A stretch of 64,000 bases of DNA from the NCBI GenBank assembly GCA_003134965.1, contig PLDA01000002.1, positions 124,001 to 188,000 on the forward strand. Reading direction: 5' to 3'. The position numbers and the translations under genes were made by a program. The DNA comes from Vulcanimicrobium winogradskyi. Lineage in GTDB: Bacteria; Vulcanimicrobiota; Vulcanimicrobiia; Vulcanimicrobiales; Vulcanimicrobiaceae. The notes beneath the pieces are model-generated. The model was not told the origin of the DNA, did not search any database, and saw only the letters and a list, made by a program, of their open reading frames with translations. Shown here one piece after another: positions 34,884 through 44,175 of this stretch; position 1 is the first letter of the stretch, and every line of letters starts with the position of its first letter.

Positions 34884-37126
34884 CGCCGGGAACCGGGTCC
34901 GCGGTCGCGCTGCTGGCGCTCGAGCGCGCACTGGCGCTGCCCGCCGAACACGGCCTGATCGCGTTCACCGGGCCACCCGCGAGCGGCAAGACGGAGGCGC
35001 TTGCCAGGCGCTTCGCCGCGCTGACCGCGGGAGATCCGGCGCTGGCCGCCGCGGCGATCGTCACGGCGGCACGCGACGACGGCTCACACGCGCTCGCCGC
35101 GCGGATCGCCGCGGCGAGCGGGATCGCGGTGCGCGGTGCGACGCTCGACGCGCTCGCATTCGAGCTGCTCCGCGCGCACCCGCTGGAGACCGGGCTCGCG
35201 CTCGACCTGGAGGCCGTCGGCGAGCTCGACGCCGCGGAGATCTTCGAGCGCGCGGCCGCACCGCTGTTCTCCGCCGAATGGAGCGACTGGCTCGGCACCG
35301 ACGTCGACCCGGAGATCGCCGGTCTGCGGACGCCGGCGCGGTTCGCCGACGCCGCGCTGCGGCTGATCCGCAAGCTGCGCGACGCCGGGATCGACGATCA
35401 GGCCTTTCTCGCGGTCGCGCTGCGCGGTGCGACGACGTTCTACGCGAACCCGCCGAACCTCGCGTCCCCGGCCCTGCTCTCGGCGACGAAAGACGAGCAC
35501 CGTGCGTCGCTCGCCGTCGACGCCTCCGAGCTCGACCGCCAGCGCCGGCGCGAGCTCGACCTGGCGAAGATCCTGGCGCGCCTGTACCGCGCCTACGTCG
35601 ATGAGCTCGTGAGACGCGGCTGTCTCACCGCCTGCGACGCCCTGGCAGAGGCGACGCGACTGCTCGAAAACCGGCCCGCGATCGCGCGGGCGCTCCGCCG
35701 CCGCCTGCGCGTCGCGTTCGTCGACGACGCGCACGATCTCTCGCCCGCGGCACTGCGTTTCTTGCGCGCGCTGTTCGGCGATGCGCTCGACGGCGTCGCG
35801 GTCGCCGGAGATCCCGACGCGGCGACGCAGACGTTCGCCGGCGCGCGTCCCGAACGCATCTTCGGCCGTGCAGCGACGACCGTCGTACTCGCGCCCAGCG
35901 TGGTCCCGGCGCAGATCCTCGCGGTCGCCCGCGGTGTGATCGACGCAGACCCGGCGCGTCCGGTGCCGCCGGGCGAGAGCGTTCGCGTGCTGCGCACCTC
36001 CGACCGGATCGCGGAAGCGAGCGAGGTCGCCGACCGCATCGCGGCGATGGTGCGCGACGGTACACCGCCCGGGCGCGTCGCGGTCGTCCACCGCACGCTG
36101 CGCACGATGGCAACCTACGAAGACGCGCTCGTCGCGCGCGACCTGCCGGTCGCGCTGGCCGGCGATCCGGCGCTGTTCGCGCGCGCCGACGTCCTCGATG
36201 CGCTGGCGCTGCTGTGGACCGCGGTCGATCCGTTCCGGCACGTTTGGGTTCTGCGCGCGCTGCAGACGCCGATGATGCGCCTCTCCGACGCCTCGATCGC
36301 GGTGCTCTGCGGCGAGCCGGCCAGCCCACAGCCCGCGCTGTTCACCCTGCCGGAGAGCCCGAGCGACGGCGAGCGCCGCTGGGACCGCAAACGCGATCTG
36401 CGGCTCGGGTCGAACCTCTTGCGAGGCGAGCGCGACGCCGATCTCTCGCCGATCGCGCGGGAACGCATCACGGCGTTTCGCGCGCGCCGCGCACGCTGGA
36501 CCGAGTGGCTGCGGCGCACCGACGTCGCGACCGCGGCCCGGGCGATCGTCGAAGACGGCGGTCTGCTGCTGTCGCGCGGCGGCGAGACGCCCGCACGCGA
36601 ACAGTTGCGCGCGGCGCTGATCGCGCGCCTGATGGCGCTGATCGCGTCATATGCCGCGCGCCATCCGTTCGATGACCTGGGCGGCGCGCTCGCGTACTGC
36701 GAACGGCTGGCCGCGGCCGACCGCGGACCGGAACTCGTCGACGAACGCACCGACGCGGTCGTCGTCGCGTCCGTCGACCGCCTGCTCGCGCGGCGCTTCG
36801 ACCACGTCTTCATCGTCGACGCGCGCGCCGGCGCGTTCCCGCCGTACTACGTCCCCGACGCGTTCCTGTTCAGCACGACGTACGGAATGATCCCGAAGGA
36901 CTGCGCCGGCGACGCGGTCGCGGCGCGCACCGCCAAGTTCACGTGGTACGAGCACCATGCCAAGCCGCGCGCGGCGTACGTCCGCGAGCAGCGGCGGCTG
37001 TTCGCCGCGGCGCTCGGCCGGGCAGACCGCTCGGTGACCGTCTCCGCAAGCGGCAGGCCGACGCGCGGCATCGCGGCGCCCGAGCTTGCGGCCGAGGTCG
37101 CCGCGTTGCTGACGAACGCGCGCTGA
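34880..37126 (+). CDS. UvrD/Rep-like superfamily 1 helicase
   Basis: A 748-residue SF1 helicase-type protein. Walker A is FTGPPASGKTEAL (about 28-40) and Walker B is VAFVDDAHDLSP, a DDAH variant of the usual DEFQD. The GDPDAATQTFAGA block matches motif III (GDxxQxIYxFRGA). The late motif VVVASVDRLLARRFDHVFIVDAR corresponds to motif V-like sequence of UvrD and AddB. It has no C-terminal nuclease. Coupled to the nuclease gene upstream, it looks like a reduced AddAB- or RecB-like pair. Confidence 0.8.
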   Translation: MTPGTGSAVALLALERALALPAEHGLIAFTGPPASGKTEALARRFAALTAGDPALAAAAIVTAARDDGSHALAARIAAASGIAVRGATLDALAFELLRAHPLETGLALDLEAVGELDAAEIFERAAAPLFSAEWSDWLGTDVDPEIAGLRTPARFADAALRLIRKLRDAGIDDQAFLAVALRGATTFYANPPNLASPALLSATKDEHRASLAVDASELDRQRRRELDLAKILARLYRAYVDELVRRGCLTACDALAEATRLLENRPAIARALRRRLRVAFVDDAHDLSPAALRFLRALFGDALDGVAVAGDPDAATQTFAGARPERIFGRAATTVVLAPSVVPAQILAVARGVIDADPARPVPPGESVRVLRTSDRIAEASEVADRIAAMVRDGTPPGRVAVVHRTLRTMATYEDALVARDLPVALAGDPALFARADVLDALALLWTAVDPFRHVWVLRALQTPMMRLSDASIAVLCGEPASPQPALFTLPESPSDGERRWDRKRDLRLGSNLLRGERDADLSPIARERITAFRARRARWTEWLRRTDVATAARAIVEDGGLLLSRGGETPAREQLRAALIARLMALIASYAARHPFDDLGGALAYCERLAAADRGPELVDERTDAVVVASVDRLLARRFDHVFIVDARAGAFPPYYVPDAFLFSTTYGMIPKDCAGDAVAARTAKFTWYEHHAKPRAAYVREQRRLFAAALGRADRSVTVSASGRPTRGIAAPELAAEVAALLTNAR

Positions 37127-37145
37127 GCGACGTTTCGAGACCATC

Positions 37146-38597
37146 GTGCTGCCACCCAAGCTCGACACCTCGACCGATCCGCAGGTCGGCTTTCGCCCGC
37201 CGGGGACGCTCGATGCGGCGAGCGCCCTGCAGCCCTACGCCGGCCCGTTCGGGCCGCGCCAGGGCGGCCATCTGCTGCGGCGCGCCGGCTTCGGCGGCTC
37301 GGAGGCGGACGTCACGCGCACGGTCTCGCTCGGGGTCGGCGGAGCGGTCGATTCGCTGCTCCATCCAACCGCGCCGGAGCCGGCCTTCCCCGAGTTCCCC
37401 GACGTCGCGCTCCTCTACGACCGGGCGAAAGCGCGCGTCTCGACGCAGTTGTGGTGGCTCGACCGCATGCTGCGCACGAACCGGCCGCTCCACGAGAAGA
37501 TGACGCTGTTCTGGCACGGGCACTTCGCCACGGCGGTTCAAAAGGTGCAGCCGCCGGCAATGGCCGGTCAGATCAACCTGTTCCGAGCGTTCGCGCTGGG
37601 ACGTTTCCCTGCGCTGCTCTCGGCGGTGACCCGCGATCCGGCGATGCTGATCTGGCTCGACAACCGCGCGAACGCGAAGGCACACCCCAACGAGAACTAC
37701 GCGCGCGAGGTGATGGAACTGTTCGCGCTCGGACTCGGCAACTACACCGAGGACGACGTCAAGGAAGCTGCGCGCGCGTTCACCGGCTGGACGATCGACA
37801 AGGACCAGCGCGCCGCGTTCGTGCCGGCGCGTCACGACGACGGCATCAAGACGGTACTCGGCAAGAGCGGACGCCTCGACGCCGACGACGTCGTCGCCAT
37901 CGTCGTCTCGCAACCGGTCCATCAGCGCTTCATCGCGCGCAAGCTGCTCGAGTTCTTCGTCTACAGCGATCCCGAACCGGAGCTGACCGAATCGGTCGCG
38001 CAGGTGTACGCGCTCTCCGGGTTCGACCTCGCGAAGACCGTCGGCACGATCCTGCGCTCGAAAATGTTCTTCTCCTCGCGCGCGTACCGCGCGATTCCGA
38101 AATCGCCGATCGAGTTCGCGATCGGGACGCTGCGTTACGTCGGCGCCGAGACCGTTCCGCCGAATCTCGTGTACCAGCTCGCCCGGATGGGTCAGGAACC
38201 GCTGAACCCGCCCAGCGTCAAGGGCTGGGACGGCGGACCGGCCTGGATCAACACCTCAACGCTGCTGGCGCGCTTCAACTTCGTCAACGGGCTGATCGCG
38301 CAGACGGCACCGGGCAAGAACGGTCAGGCCGCCGTCCCGGCGCCGAATGCCGCGCCCGACGACCTCGTCCGGCGCAGCGGGATGGATGCGGGCCGCGTCG
38401 CCGCCGCGATCGTGCGCGGCGTCGTGCAGGACGACGTCACCTCCGACGTGCGCGCGACGCTGACCGCGTATCTGAACTCCCAGACGCCGAGCGCTGCGAC
38501 GCAGAACCCGCAGCCGTTCGGCCCGGAGAACTACCAAGACAAGATTCGCGGCGCGCTCGCGCTGACGCTCAACCTCCCCGTCAACCAGCTGGATTGA
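37146..38597 (+). CDS. DUF1800 family protein
   Basis: A 483-residue DUF1800 protein: GHLLRRAGFGGSEADV (about 40-55), LHEKMTLFWHGHFATAV, NENYAREVMELFALGLGNYTEDDVKEAARAFTGW and PPSVKGWDGG are all family landmarks. The function is unknown; such proteins are almost always encoded next to a DUF1501 protein, as here (9 bases downstream). GTG start at 37146, 19 bases after the helicase. Confidence 0.9.
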   Translation: MLPPKLDTSTDPQVGFRPPGTLDAASALQPYAGPFGPRQGGHLLRRAGFGGSEADVTRTVSLGVGGAVDSLLHPTAPEPAFPEFPDVALLYDRAKARVSTQLWWLDRMLRTNRPLHEKMTLFWHGHFATAVQKVQPPAMAGQINLFRAFALGRFPALLSAVTRDPAMLIWLDNRANAKAHPNENYAREVMELFALGLGNYTEDDVKEAARAFTGWTIDKDQRAAFVPARHDDGIKTVLGKSGRLDADDVVAIVVSQPVHQRFIARKLLEFFVYSDPEPELTESVAQVYALSGFDLAKTVGTILRSKMFFSSRAYRAIPKSPIEFAIGTLRYVGAETVPPNLVYQLARMGQEPLNPPSVKGWDGGPAWINTSTLLARFNFVNGLIAQTAPGKNGQAAVPAPNAAPDDLVRRSGMDAGRVAAAIVRGVVQDDVTSDVRATLTAYLNSQTPSAATQNPQPFGPENYQDKIRGALALTLNLPVNQLD

Positions 38598-38605
38598 AGG
38601 CCGCA

Positions 38606-39838
38606 ATGAAGCGCACCACCTTCGTCTCCTCGGCGCTCTCGGTCGCGTTTCTCGGCGGGAACGCCTCGCGCGCGCTGGCGCAAGTCGCCGCCGGCGCACC
38701 ATCGCTGCCCTCGTTCGCCGCCGGGGTCGATCCCGACAACGTCCTGGTCGTCATTCAGATGGGCGGCGGCAACGACGGGCTGAACACGATCGTGCCGTGG
38801 AGCGACGACGGATACCATCGCGCTCGTCCTGCGATCCACTTCGCCGAGAACCAGGTTCTCAAGCTCAACGACCGCATCGGCTTCAATCCGGCGTTGAAAG
38901 GGTTGAACGAACTCTACCAGCGCGGGCGCGTCGCGCTCGTGCAAGGCGTCGGGTATCCCAGCCCCAATCGCTCGCACTTCGAGGCGACCCAGATCTGGGA
39001 GACTGCGTCGCCGGACCGGCCGCAGCAGTACGGCTGGCTGGGGCGCTATCTCGACCGTCGTTTCTCCGCCGGTGCGAAGCCGGCGTCACTGTTCGAGGCG
39101 GTCTCGCTCGGTGACGCACTGCCCGCCGCGCTGGTCGCCTCGCACGTCGAAGTCCCGGCGATCGGTGCGCTCAGCGCGTTCGGGTACAACACGGGCCGCG
39201 ACCTCGCGTCCAAGCAAAGCGCGGGCGTGCTGTACGACGGCGCGAAGCCGGGCCAGTCGCCGTATCTCACGCTCGTCGCGCAGACCGCGCGCGACGCCTA
39301 TCACGGCGGCGACGTGCTGCGCAAACAGACCGCCGAGTTCACCAACAAGGTGACCTATCCGCCGAACGGCTTCGCGCAGCAGCTTGCGCTCGCGGCGAAG
39401 CTGATCGGCTCGAGCGCCGGTTCGAAGATCGTCTTCGCCTCGCTCGGTTCGTTCGACACGCACGCCGGCCAGCGCGCGCAGCAGGACCGTCTCCTCGGCT
39501 ATCTCGGCGACGGCCTCCTCGCATTCTACCAGGACCTCGCCGCGCACGGTCTCGACGAAAAGGTCTTGACGCTGACGTTTAGCGAGTTCGGCCGCCGGGT
39601 CGCGCAGAACGCGTCGAACGGGACCGATCACGGAACGGCGATGCCGCTGTTCGTTGTCGGGGGCCGCGTCAAGGGCGGCATCTACGGCGAGCATCCCTCG
39701 CTGACCGATCTCGACCACGGCGATCTGAAGTTTTCGACAGATTTCCGCGCGGTCTACGCGACGGTCATCGAAAAATGGCTCGGCCGCGATCCGCGCGACG
39801 TCATCGGCGGAGCGTACCCCTCGCTCGCGTTCGTTTAA
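38606..39838 (+). CDS. DUF1501 family secreted protein
   Basis: A 410-residue protein with an N-terminal signal (MKRTTFVSSALSVAFLGGNASRALA). It has the DUF1501 core: VIQMGGGNDGLNTIVPW, LVQGVGYPSPNRSHFEATQIWETA, ASLGSFDTHAGQ and TFSEFGRRVAQNASNGTDHGTA. The fold belongs to the alkaline phosphatase/sulfatase superfamily, with metal-binding Asp/His residues in the last two motifs. It probably acts outside the cytoplasm with the DUF1800 partner; the substrate is unknown. Confidence 0.9.
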   Translation: MKRTTFVSSALSVAFLGGNASRALAQVAAGAPSLPSFAAGVDPDNVLVVIQMGGGNDGLNTIVPWSDDGYHRARPAIHFAENQVLKLNDRIGFNPALKGLNELYQRGRVALVQGVGYPSPNRSHFEATQIWETASPDRPQQYGWLGRYLDRRFSAGAKPASLFEAVSLGDALPAALVASHVEVPAIGALSAFGYNTGRDLASKQSAGVLYDGAKPGQSPYLTLVAQTARDAYHGGDVLRKQTAEFTNKVTYPPNGFAQQLALAAKLIGSSAGSKIVFASLGSFDTHAGQRAQQDRLLGYLGDGLLAFYQDLAAHGLDEKVLTLTFSEFGRRVAQNASNGTDHGTAMPLFVVGGRVKGGIYGEHPSLTDLDHGDLKFSTDFRAVYATVIEKWLGRDPRDVIGGAYPSLAFV

Positions 39839-39848
39839 AGATCCGCGC

Positions 39849-41204
39849 TCAGCGCGGCCGCCCCATCACGACGGGTTTCTTCATCCACTCGCTCTGAACG
39901 GTCCAGCGCGACCAACGCGTCTTGCCGTCGGGCCGAACCGCGCCGCTCTCACGCGACATGCGGTACGTTCCCGGCAACGGCGCATTGCAATGCGGCGGTA
40001 TGGTCTTGCCGATGGCGACGAGCACCTGGCGCGCACCGGACCCCACCAGGCGATCGAACGCGGGGTCGCCGCTCGACTTTTCGATCGTGGGACTTCCGAC
40101 CGTTCCGTCGGACGAGACGCGCACCGCGACGTCACTGCGCAAACCTTCGGGCACCGAACGCGGTAGCAGCGCCTCACCCGGCACGAGTTTCGGACACGGG
40201 TCCGACCCGACGACGGCGGCGACGGGAGTTCCGGTCGCAAGCGCGATCGACGGGGCGAACATTTGGATGCTGAACGCGAGCGCGAGAACCACGATGACAA
40301 AACCTCCAAGGACGGAGCGAGCGAAGGTGACGGCGCCGTTTCGATGCTCGTCTTCGAGCCGGCGAAGCCTGGCGATGGTGCCACGGCCGAACGCCGTCAC
40401 GCCGCACGCCACCAAGGTGCGATATTCCGCACGGCGCAGCGCGAATGACGCCAGGCTTCGGACATATGCGTCGACGTCGCGCGATTGGACCACGGCCCAA
40501 TCGTCGCACGCGGCTTCTCGCTCGAACGTGATCGCGCGCAGCACGAGCACGACCGCGGGATTGCAGAACAGCACCGCCTGCACGAGACGTTCGAACGCAT
40601 TTCCCCACGTGTCGTGGCGACGCACGTGCGCCAGCTCGTGGAGCAGGACGCATTCGAAGTCTTCGCCGCCCGCCGCGGCGAGCTCGGCGGGAACGATGAC
40701 CGACGGCGCGACGAGGCCGAACGCCAGCGGCGTGGAGAGATCGGGCGACGCGAACACACGCACGCGGCCGCGATCGGCCAACCGCGTGCTGTACCGCACG
40801 AGGCGTACGAGCTGCAACGCGCCGGCCGCGATGCGCAGCGTGAAGACGACGACGCCCGCCAGCCAGGCAGCCGCGAGGGCGAGCACGATGCCGTCGCTGG
40901 ACGGCACCCGAATGGGCCGAGGCGCCACGACCGCGGGAGCGCTCGGCACCGCGGCCGGTGCGGTGTGCAGCGTGACCGCGTCGCTGACGACGCGCGCGTC
41001 GTGCGAGCGGGCACTCGAAAACGTCGTCGTCAGCGGCACCGCCACCAAGGCGCACAGAACGCCTTGCAAGACGAGGCATCGCGTCGTCGCGCTGAGGCGA
41101 CGGCCGGCGACGAAGAGGATGCCGCCGACGACGATCGCGATGCACGCGTCTTGCCACAACGCGGCAAGCAGGAACTCCAGCACGCCGCGCGCGACGTCGA
41201 TCAT
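39849..41204 (-). CDS. BlaR1-like M56 metallopeptidase with TonB-like C-terminus
   Basis: A 451-residue sensor protein. Several N-terminal membrane helices are followed by the zinc motif HELAHVRRHD (H189, E190, H193) and another helix near 300-320. The extracytoplasmic end (about 350-430) resembles a TonB C-terminal domain (DVAVRVSSDGTVGSPTIEKSSGDPAFDRLV) rather than a penicillin-binding sensor. It overlaps the BlaI gene by 4 bases and probably inactivates that repressor by proteolysis. Confidence 0.88.
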   Translation of the reverse strand: MIDVARGVLEFLLAALWQDACIAIVVGGILFVAGRRLSATTRCLVLQGVLCALVAVPLTTTFSSARSHDARVVSDAVTLHTAPAAVPSAPAVVAPRPIRVPSSDGIVLALAAAWLAGVVVFTLRIAAGALQLVRLVRYSTRLADRGRVRVFASPDLSTPLAFGLVAPSVIVPAELAAAGGEDFECVLLHELAHVRRHDTWGNAFERLVQAVLFCNPAVVLVLRAITFEREAACDDWAVVQSRDVDAYVRSLASFALRRAEYRTLVACGVTAFGRGTIARLRRLEDEHRNGAVTFARSVLGGFVIVVLALAFSIQMFAPSIALATGTPVAAVVGSDPCPKLVPGEALLPRSVPEGLRSDVAVRVSSDGTVGSPTIEKSSGDPAFDRLVGSGARQVLVAIGKTIPPHCNAPLPGTYRMSRESGAVRPDGKTRWSRWTVQSEWMKKPVVMGRPR

Positions 41205-41590
41205 GACGATTTCTCCTTGCGCGCGATCACGCGTTTCACGTTCGCCATGTCTTCATCCGAAAGGCGGTCGTCTTCCAGCAAGCTGAGCGCGAGAACGCCC
41301 GGCGAGCTTCCGAAGAACCGCTCGAGCAGCGTGTCCAGCAGCGACGTCGCGGCCTCGGAACGGTCGATCAGCGGCCGGTACACGAATGCGCGGCCGGCCT
41401 TGGCGTGCGTGACGTATCCCTTGTCCTCCAGCGTGCCGAGCGTGGTCATGACCGTTGTGTACGCGAGCGGCGGCGGCGCCAGCGCGCCGACGATGTCGGC
41501 GACCGTCGCGGTCTCTCGCTCCCACAGGACGTTCATCAGGCGCAGCTCGTGGTTGGTCAGCGTGACGGCGCGCTTGCGCGGCATCGGCAA
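41201..41590 (-). CDS. BlaI/MecI-family repressor
   Basis: A 129-residue winged-helix repressor: LTNHELRLMNVLWERETATVADIV then LAYTTVMTTLGTLEDKGYVTH is the DNA-binding domain, and the C-terminal helices dimerise. It pairs with the M56 peptidase gene. A perfect dyad lies 12 bases upstream of the start and matches the half-sites known for this family, so autoregulation is very likely. ATG 41584 is an alternative start. Confidence 0.93.
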   Translation of the reverse strand: MPMPRKRAVTLTNHELRLMNVLWERETATVADIVGALAPPPLAYTTVMTTLGTLEDKGYVTHAKAGRAFVYRPLIDRSEAATSLLDTLLERFFGSSPGVLALSLLEDDRLSDEDMANVKRVIARKEKSS

Positions 41591-41601
41591 AGCTCCGAAG
41601 T

Positions 41602-41627
41602 CGAAATACTAGTATGGTAGTATTTCG
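41602..41627. promoter_or_regulatory. BlaI operator upstream of blaI/M56 operon
   Basis: Perfect 10-base arms CGAAATACTA (41602-41611) and TAGTATTTCG (41618-41627) around a 6-base spacer. The inner TACTA-N6-TAGTA pattern closely matches known BlaI/MecI operators (TACTACATATGTAGTA type). Confidence 0.85.
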
Positions 41628-41732
41628 GGATGCTACGCTTTCCGCGGCACGATGTCAAGCGTGCGGCCCGCATCATGGCACGGGGATGCGTGACAAAGGG
41701 CTGGGTCTGCTCGTCGTCGGACGACCGTCGGC

Positions 41733-42719
41733 ATGACCGGCGGACGATCGGTGCACGCGATCCAGCTCGACGTCGTCGCGCCGGACGACTACGTGCGTGA
41801 CGTGCTGCCGCATTCGAGCGCGCTGTGGGCCGGCGCGCGCTCGTTCGACGAATACGCCGCGGAGTTTCTCGCGACCGCGAACAGCGGCTGGGGGAAGCGC
41901 CGCTTCCGCACGCTCGGGCTGCGCGTCGGCGGCGAGCTCGTGGCGTCGTGCAAGCGCTACGAGCGCGTGCTGCGCTGCGGCGCGCGGACGTACCGGGCCG
42001 CCGGGATCGGCGCCGTGTTCACGCCGGACGCGCTCCGCGGCCGCGGCTATGCGACGGCGCTACTCGGCGCCATCCTCGATGCCGAACGGAACGGCGGCAC
42101 CGATCTCGCGTACCTGTTCAGCGACATCCATCCGGCGTTCTACGAACGGCTCGGCTTCGTGTCGCTCCCGTCGCGATCGATCGCGCTGCGCGCCGACCTG
42201 CTCAATGCCGGCCGCGTGGAAGTCGCCGTGCTCGGCGACCGCGACCAGCCGGCGATGCGCCGCGTTTTCGCGGCGCTCGACGCGCGGCGGGCGTTCGCGT
42301 TCGTGCGGACGCCCCTCGACTGGGAGTGGCAGCGGCTGCGGGCCGCGTCGCGCGAGCACTCCGGCGGCACCGTGCGGCTCGGCGTGCGCCGTGGGCGGAG
42401 CCTGGCAGCGTACGTCTCCGGGCGCCGGATCCCGGCGTCCGACGCGGTGGTCGTCGATGAGTTCGCGTTCGCGCGCGACGAGGACCGGCCGCTGATCGCG
42501 TCGCTGCTCCGCGCGGCGGCCGGCGATCTGCGGACGGTGCGCGGGTGGCTCCCGCCCGCGGTCGCCCGCGACGGCATCCCGCGCGGCGCGGTTCGGCCGC
42601 GCACGGACGCGATCGCGATGGCGATCCCGCTGAGCGCAGCGTTCCGGGCCGCGTTGCACGACCGCGGCACCCCCGAACGCGAGCGCGCCGACCCGTGCTG
42701 GAGTTCCGACCACATCTGA
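41733..42719 (+). CDS. GNAT-family N-acetyltransferase (Eis-like)
   Basis: A 328-residue protein. The N-terminal GNAT domain includes YRAAGIGAVFTPDALRGRGYATALLGAIL with the acetyl-CoA loop RGRGYA, then YLFSDIHPAFYERLGF. The remaining ~180 residues could be a second degenerate GNAT/SCP-like domain as in Eis proteins. The acceptor is unknown. Starts at ATG 41733. Confidence 0.82.
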   Translation: MTGGRSVHAIQLDVVAPDDYVRDVLPHSSALWAGARSFDEYAAEFLATANSGWGKRRFRTLGLRVGGELVASCKRYERVLRCGARTYRAAGIGAVFTPDALRGRGYATALLGAILDAERNGGTDLAYLFSDIHPAFYERLGFVSLPSRSIALRADLLNAGRVEVAVLGDRDQPAMRRVFAALDARRAFAFVRTPLDWEWQRLRAASREHSGGTVRLGVRRGRSLAAYVSGRRIPASDAVVVDEFAFARDEDRPLIASLLRAAAGDLRTVRGWLPPAVARDGIPRGAVRPRTDAIAMAIPLSAAFRAALHDRGTPERERADPCWSSDHI

Positions 42720-42759
42720 CGCCGAAAGGGGCGCTCCTCGCACCGGTGGAGGTTCGACG

Positions 42760-43797
42760 TCAGAACAGCTTGAGCTCGCGCGCTTTCTCCTCGGTGAGCG
42801 AGGCGACGCGCGTCCCGAGCAGGCGAATCGGGAGACCTTGCATCCCCGCGCGTTCCCAGCACCAGACCGCGGCGTCGTGGATCGCGTCGGCGTCGTCGGT
42901 CGCGACCGCGAGCGAGGTCTGTCGCCCGGTGACTGTGTGGTCCGCCTTCTTGATCTTCACGCCGACTGTCGAACCGCGCAGTTGCTGCTTCTGCAGATCG
43001 CGCGCGAGCTCGTCGGCTTGCACGCGCAGCAGCGCCAGGATGCGGCGTTCGTCGCGTTCATCGTACTCGAACGTCTCCTCGGTGGAGATCGACTTGCGCT
43101 CGCGGGTCGGGTCGACCTCGCGATCGTCGATCCCGCGCGCGAGATCGCGGTAGAACGTTCCGGCCCGTCCGAACAGCTCGTAGAGCCGCGCTTCACCGAG
43201 TGTCGCGACGTCGCCGATCGTGCGCACGCCGGCGGCTTCCAGCCGCGGTTGCGTCTTCGGGCCGATTCCCCACAGGCGCCCGACCGGCATCGGCGCGAGA
43301 TACGCCGCCTCCGTCCCGGGCGGGACGATCGTGAGACCGTCGGGTTTGTTCGCGTCGCTCGCGATCTTCGCGACCATCTTCACCGCGGCGACGCCTGCGC
43401 TCACGGTCAGTCCCACCTCGTCGCGCACGCGCGCGCGAACGCGCTCGGCGAACGCGATCGCGTCGTCGAGCTGTTCTCCGGCTGCGACGAACGCTTCGTC
43501 GAGCGAGAGCCCCTCGACCGCGCGGCCGTTCTCGCCGAAGATCGCGAAGACGCGCAGCGAGGTCTCGCGGTACGCCGTGAAGTTCGGCGGCACGACGAGG
43601 AGCTGCGGGCAGAGCTCGAGCGCGCGGTAGAGCGGCATCGCGGAGCGCACGCCGAACGGCCGCGCCTCGTACGAGGCGGTGAGGACGACGGCGCGGCGCG
43701 AGCGGCCCGAGACCGCGAGCGGCGCACCGCGCAGCGCCGGCTCGTCGCGCTGCGCGACCGACGCGTAGAACGCATCCAGGTCGAAGTGAACGATCAT
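42760..43797 (-). CDS. dinB: DNA polymerase IV (Y-family)
   Basis: A 345-residue translesion polymerase. FDLDAFYASV carries the first metal aspartates, and GLSLDEAFV (SLDE) the second catalytic pair. The little-finger domain includes RKSISTEETF. The helix-hairpin-helix segment is GRLWGIGPKTQPRLEAAGVRTIGDVATL. No beta-clamp box is obvious at the very C-terminus. A 12-base palindrome lies 4 bases upstream of the start. Confidence 0.95.
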   Translation of the reverse strand: MIVHFDLDAFYASVAQRDEPALRGAPLAVSGRSRRAVVLTASYEARPFGVRSAMPLYRALELCPQLLVVPPNFTAYRETSLRVFAIFGENGRAVEGLSLDEAFVAAGEQLDDAIAFAERVRARVRDEVGLTVSAGVAAVKMVAKIASDANKPDGLTIVPPGTEAAYLAPMPVGRLWGIGPKTQPRLEAAGVRTIGDVATLGEARLYELFGRAGTFYRDLARGIDDREVDPTRERKSISTEETFEYDERDERRILALLRVQADELARDLQKQQLRGSTVGVKIKKADHTVTGRQTSLAVATDDADAIHDAAVWCWERAGMQGLPIRLLGTRVASLTEEKARELKLF

Positions 43798-43801
43798 AAA
43801 G

Positions 43802-43813
43802 CGATGATCATCG
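43802..43813. promoter_or_regulatory. 12-base palindrome just upstream of dinB
   Basis: CGATGATCATCG is a perfect palindrome starting 4 bases upstream of the dinB start codon. It could be a regulator site or affect translation; it does not match the GAAC-N4-GTTC or CTG-N10-CAG LexA boxes I know. Confidence 0.4.
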
Positions 43814-43832
43814 GCGGCGGATGATCGGGCGG

Positions 43833-44159
43833 CTAGTCCGCCGGCGGCTGCTGCTCCGACTGCGCCTCGACGATCGCGACGAGATGCGCGCCATCGTTCT
43901 CGGTGACCGAGACGGCGATGCGGCCTTCGTCCGTCGAACGCACGACCTCGCCGACGAGCTCGCGCTCGCGTCCGTCCGGACCGGTCACCGCGACGCGCAG
44001 CCGCGTCCCGGTGGGCAGCGCCTGGGCGACCAGCAGCATCCCGCGGCCCGAGACGTTCTCGGTCGTACCGTGCTTCACGGTACCGTCGGGTCCGCGGTAC
44101 ACCACGGGCAGCCGGATCACGATCCGCTTGGCGTGCCGGCGTTCGGGCGTTTCGCTCAC
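43833..44159 (-). CDS. PilZ-domain protein
   Basis: A 108-residue single PilZ domain. RRHAKR near the N-terminus and ENVSGRGM (N-x-S-x-x-G) about 30 residues later are the cyclic di-GMP binding motifs and both are intact. It is thus a better candidate c-di-GMP receptor than the PilZ protein at 13 kb. It follows nfo by 16 bases at the end of the long minus-strand unit. Confidence 0.85.
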   Translation of the reverse strand: MSETPERRHAKRIVIRLPVVYRGPDGTVKHGTTENVSGRGMLLVAQALPTGTRLRVAVTGPDGRERELVGEVVRSTDEGRIAVSVTENDGAHLVAIVEAQSEQQPPAD

Positions 44160-44175
44160 GGTGAATCCTCCAGTC

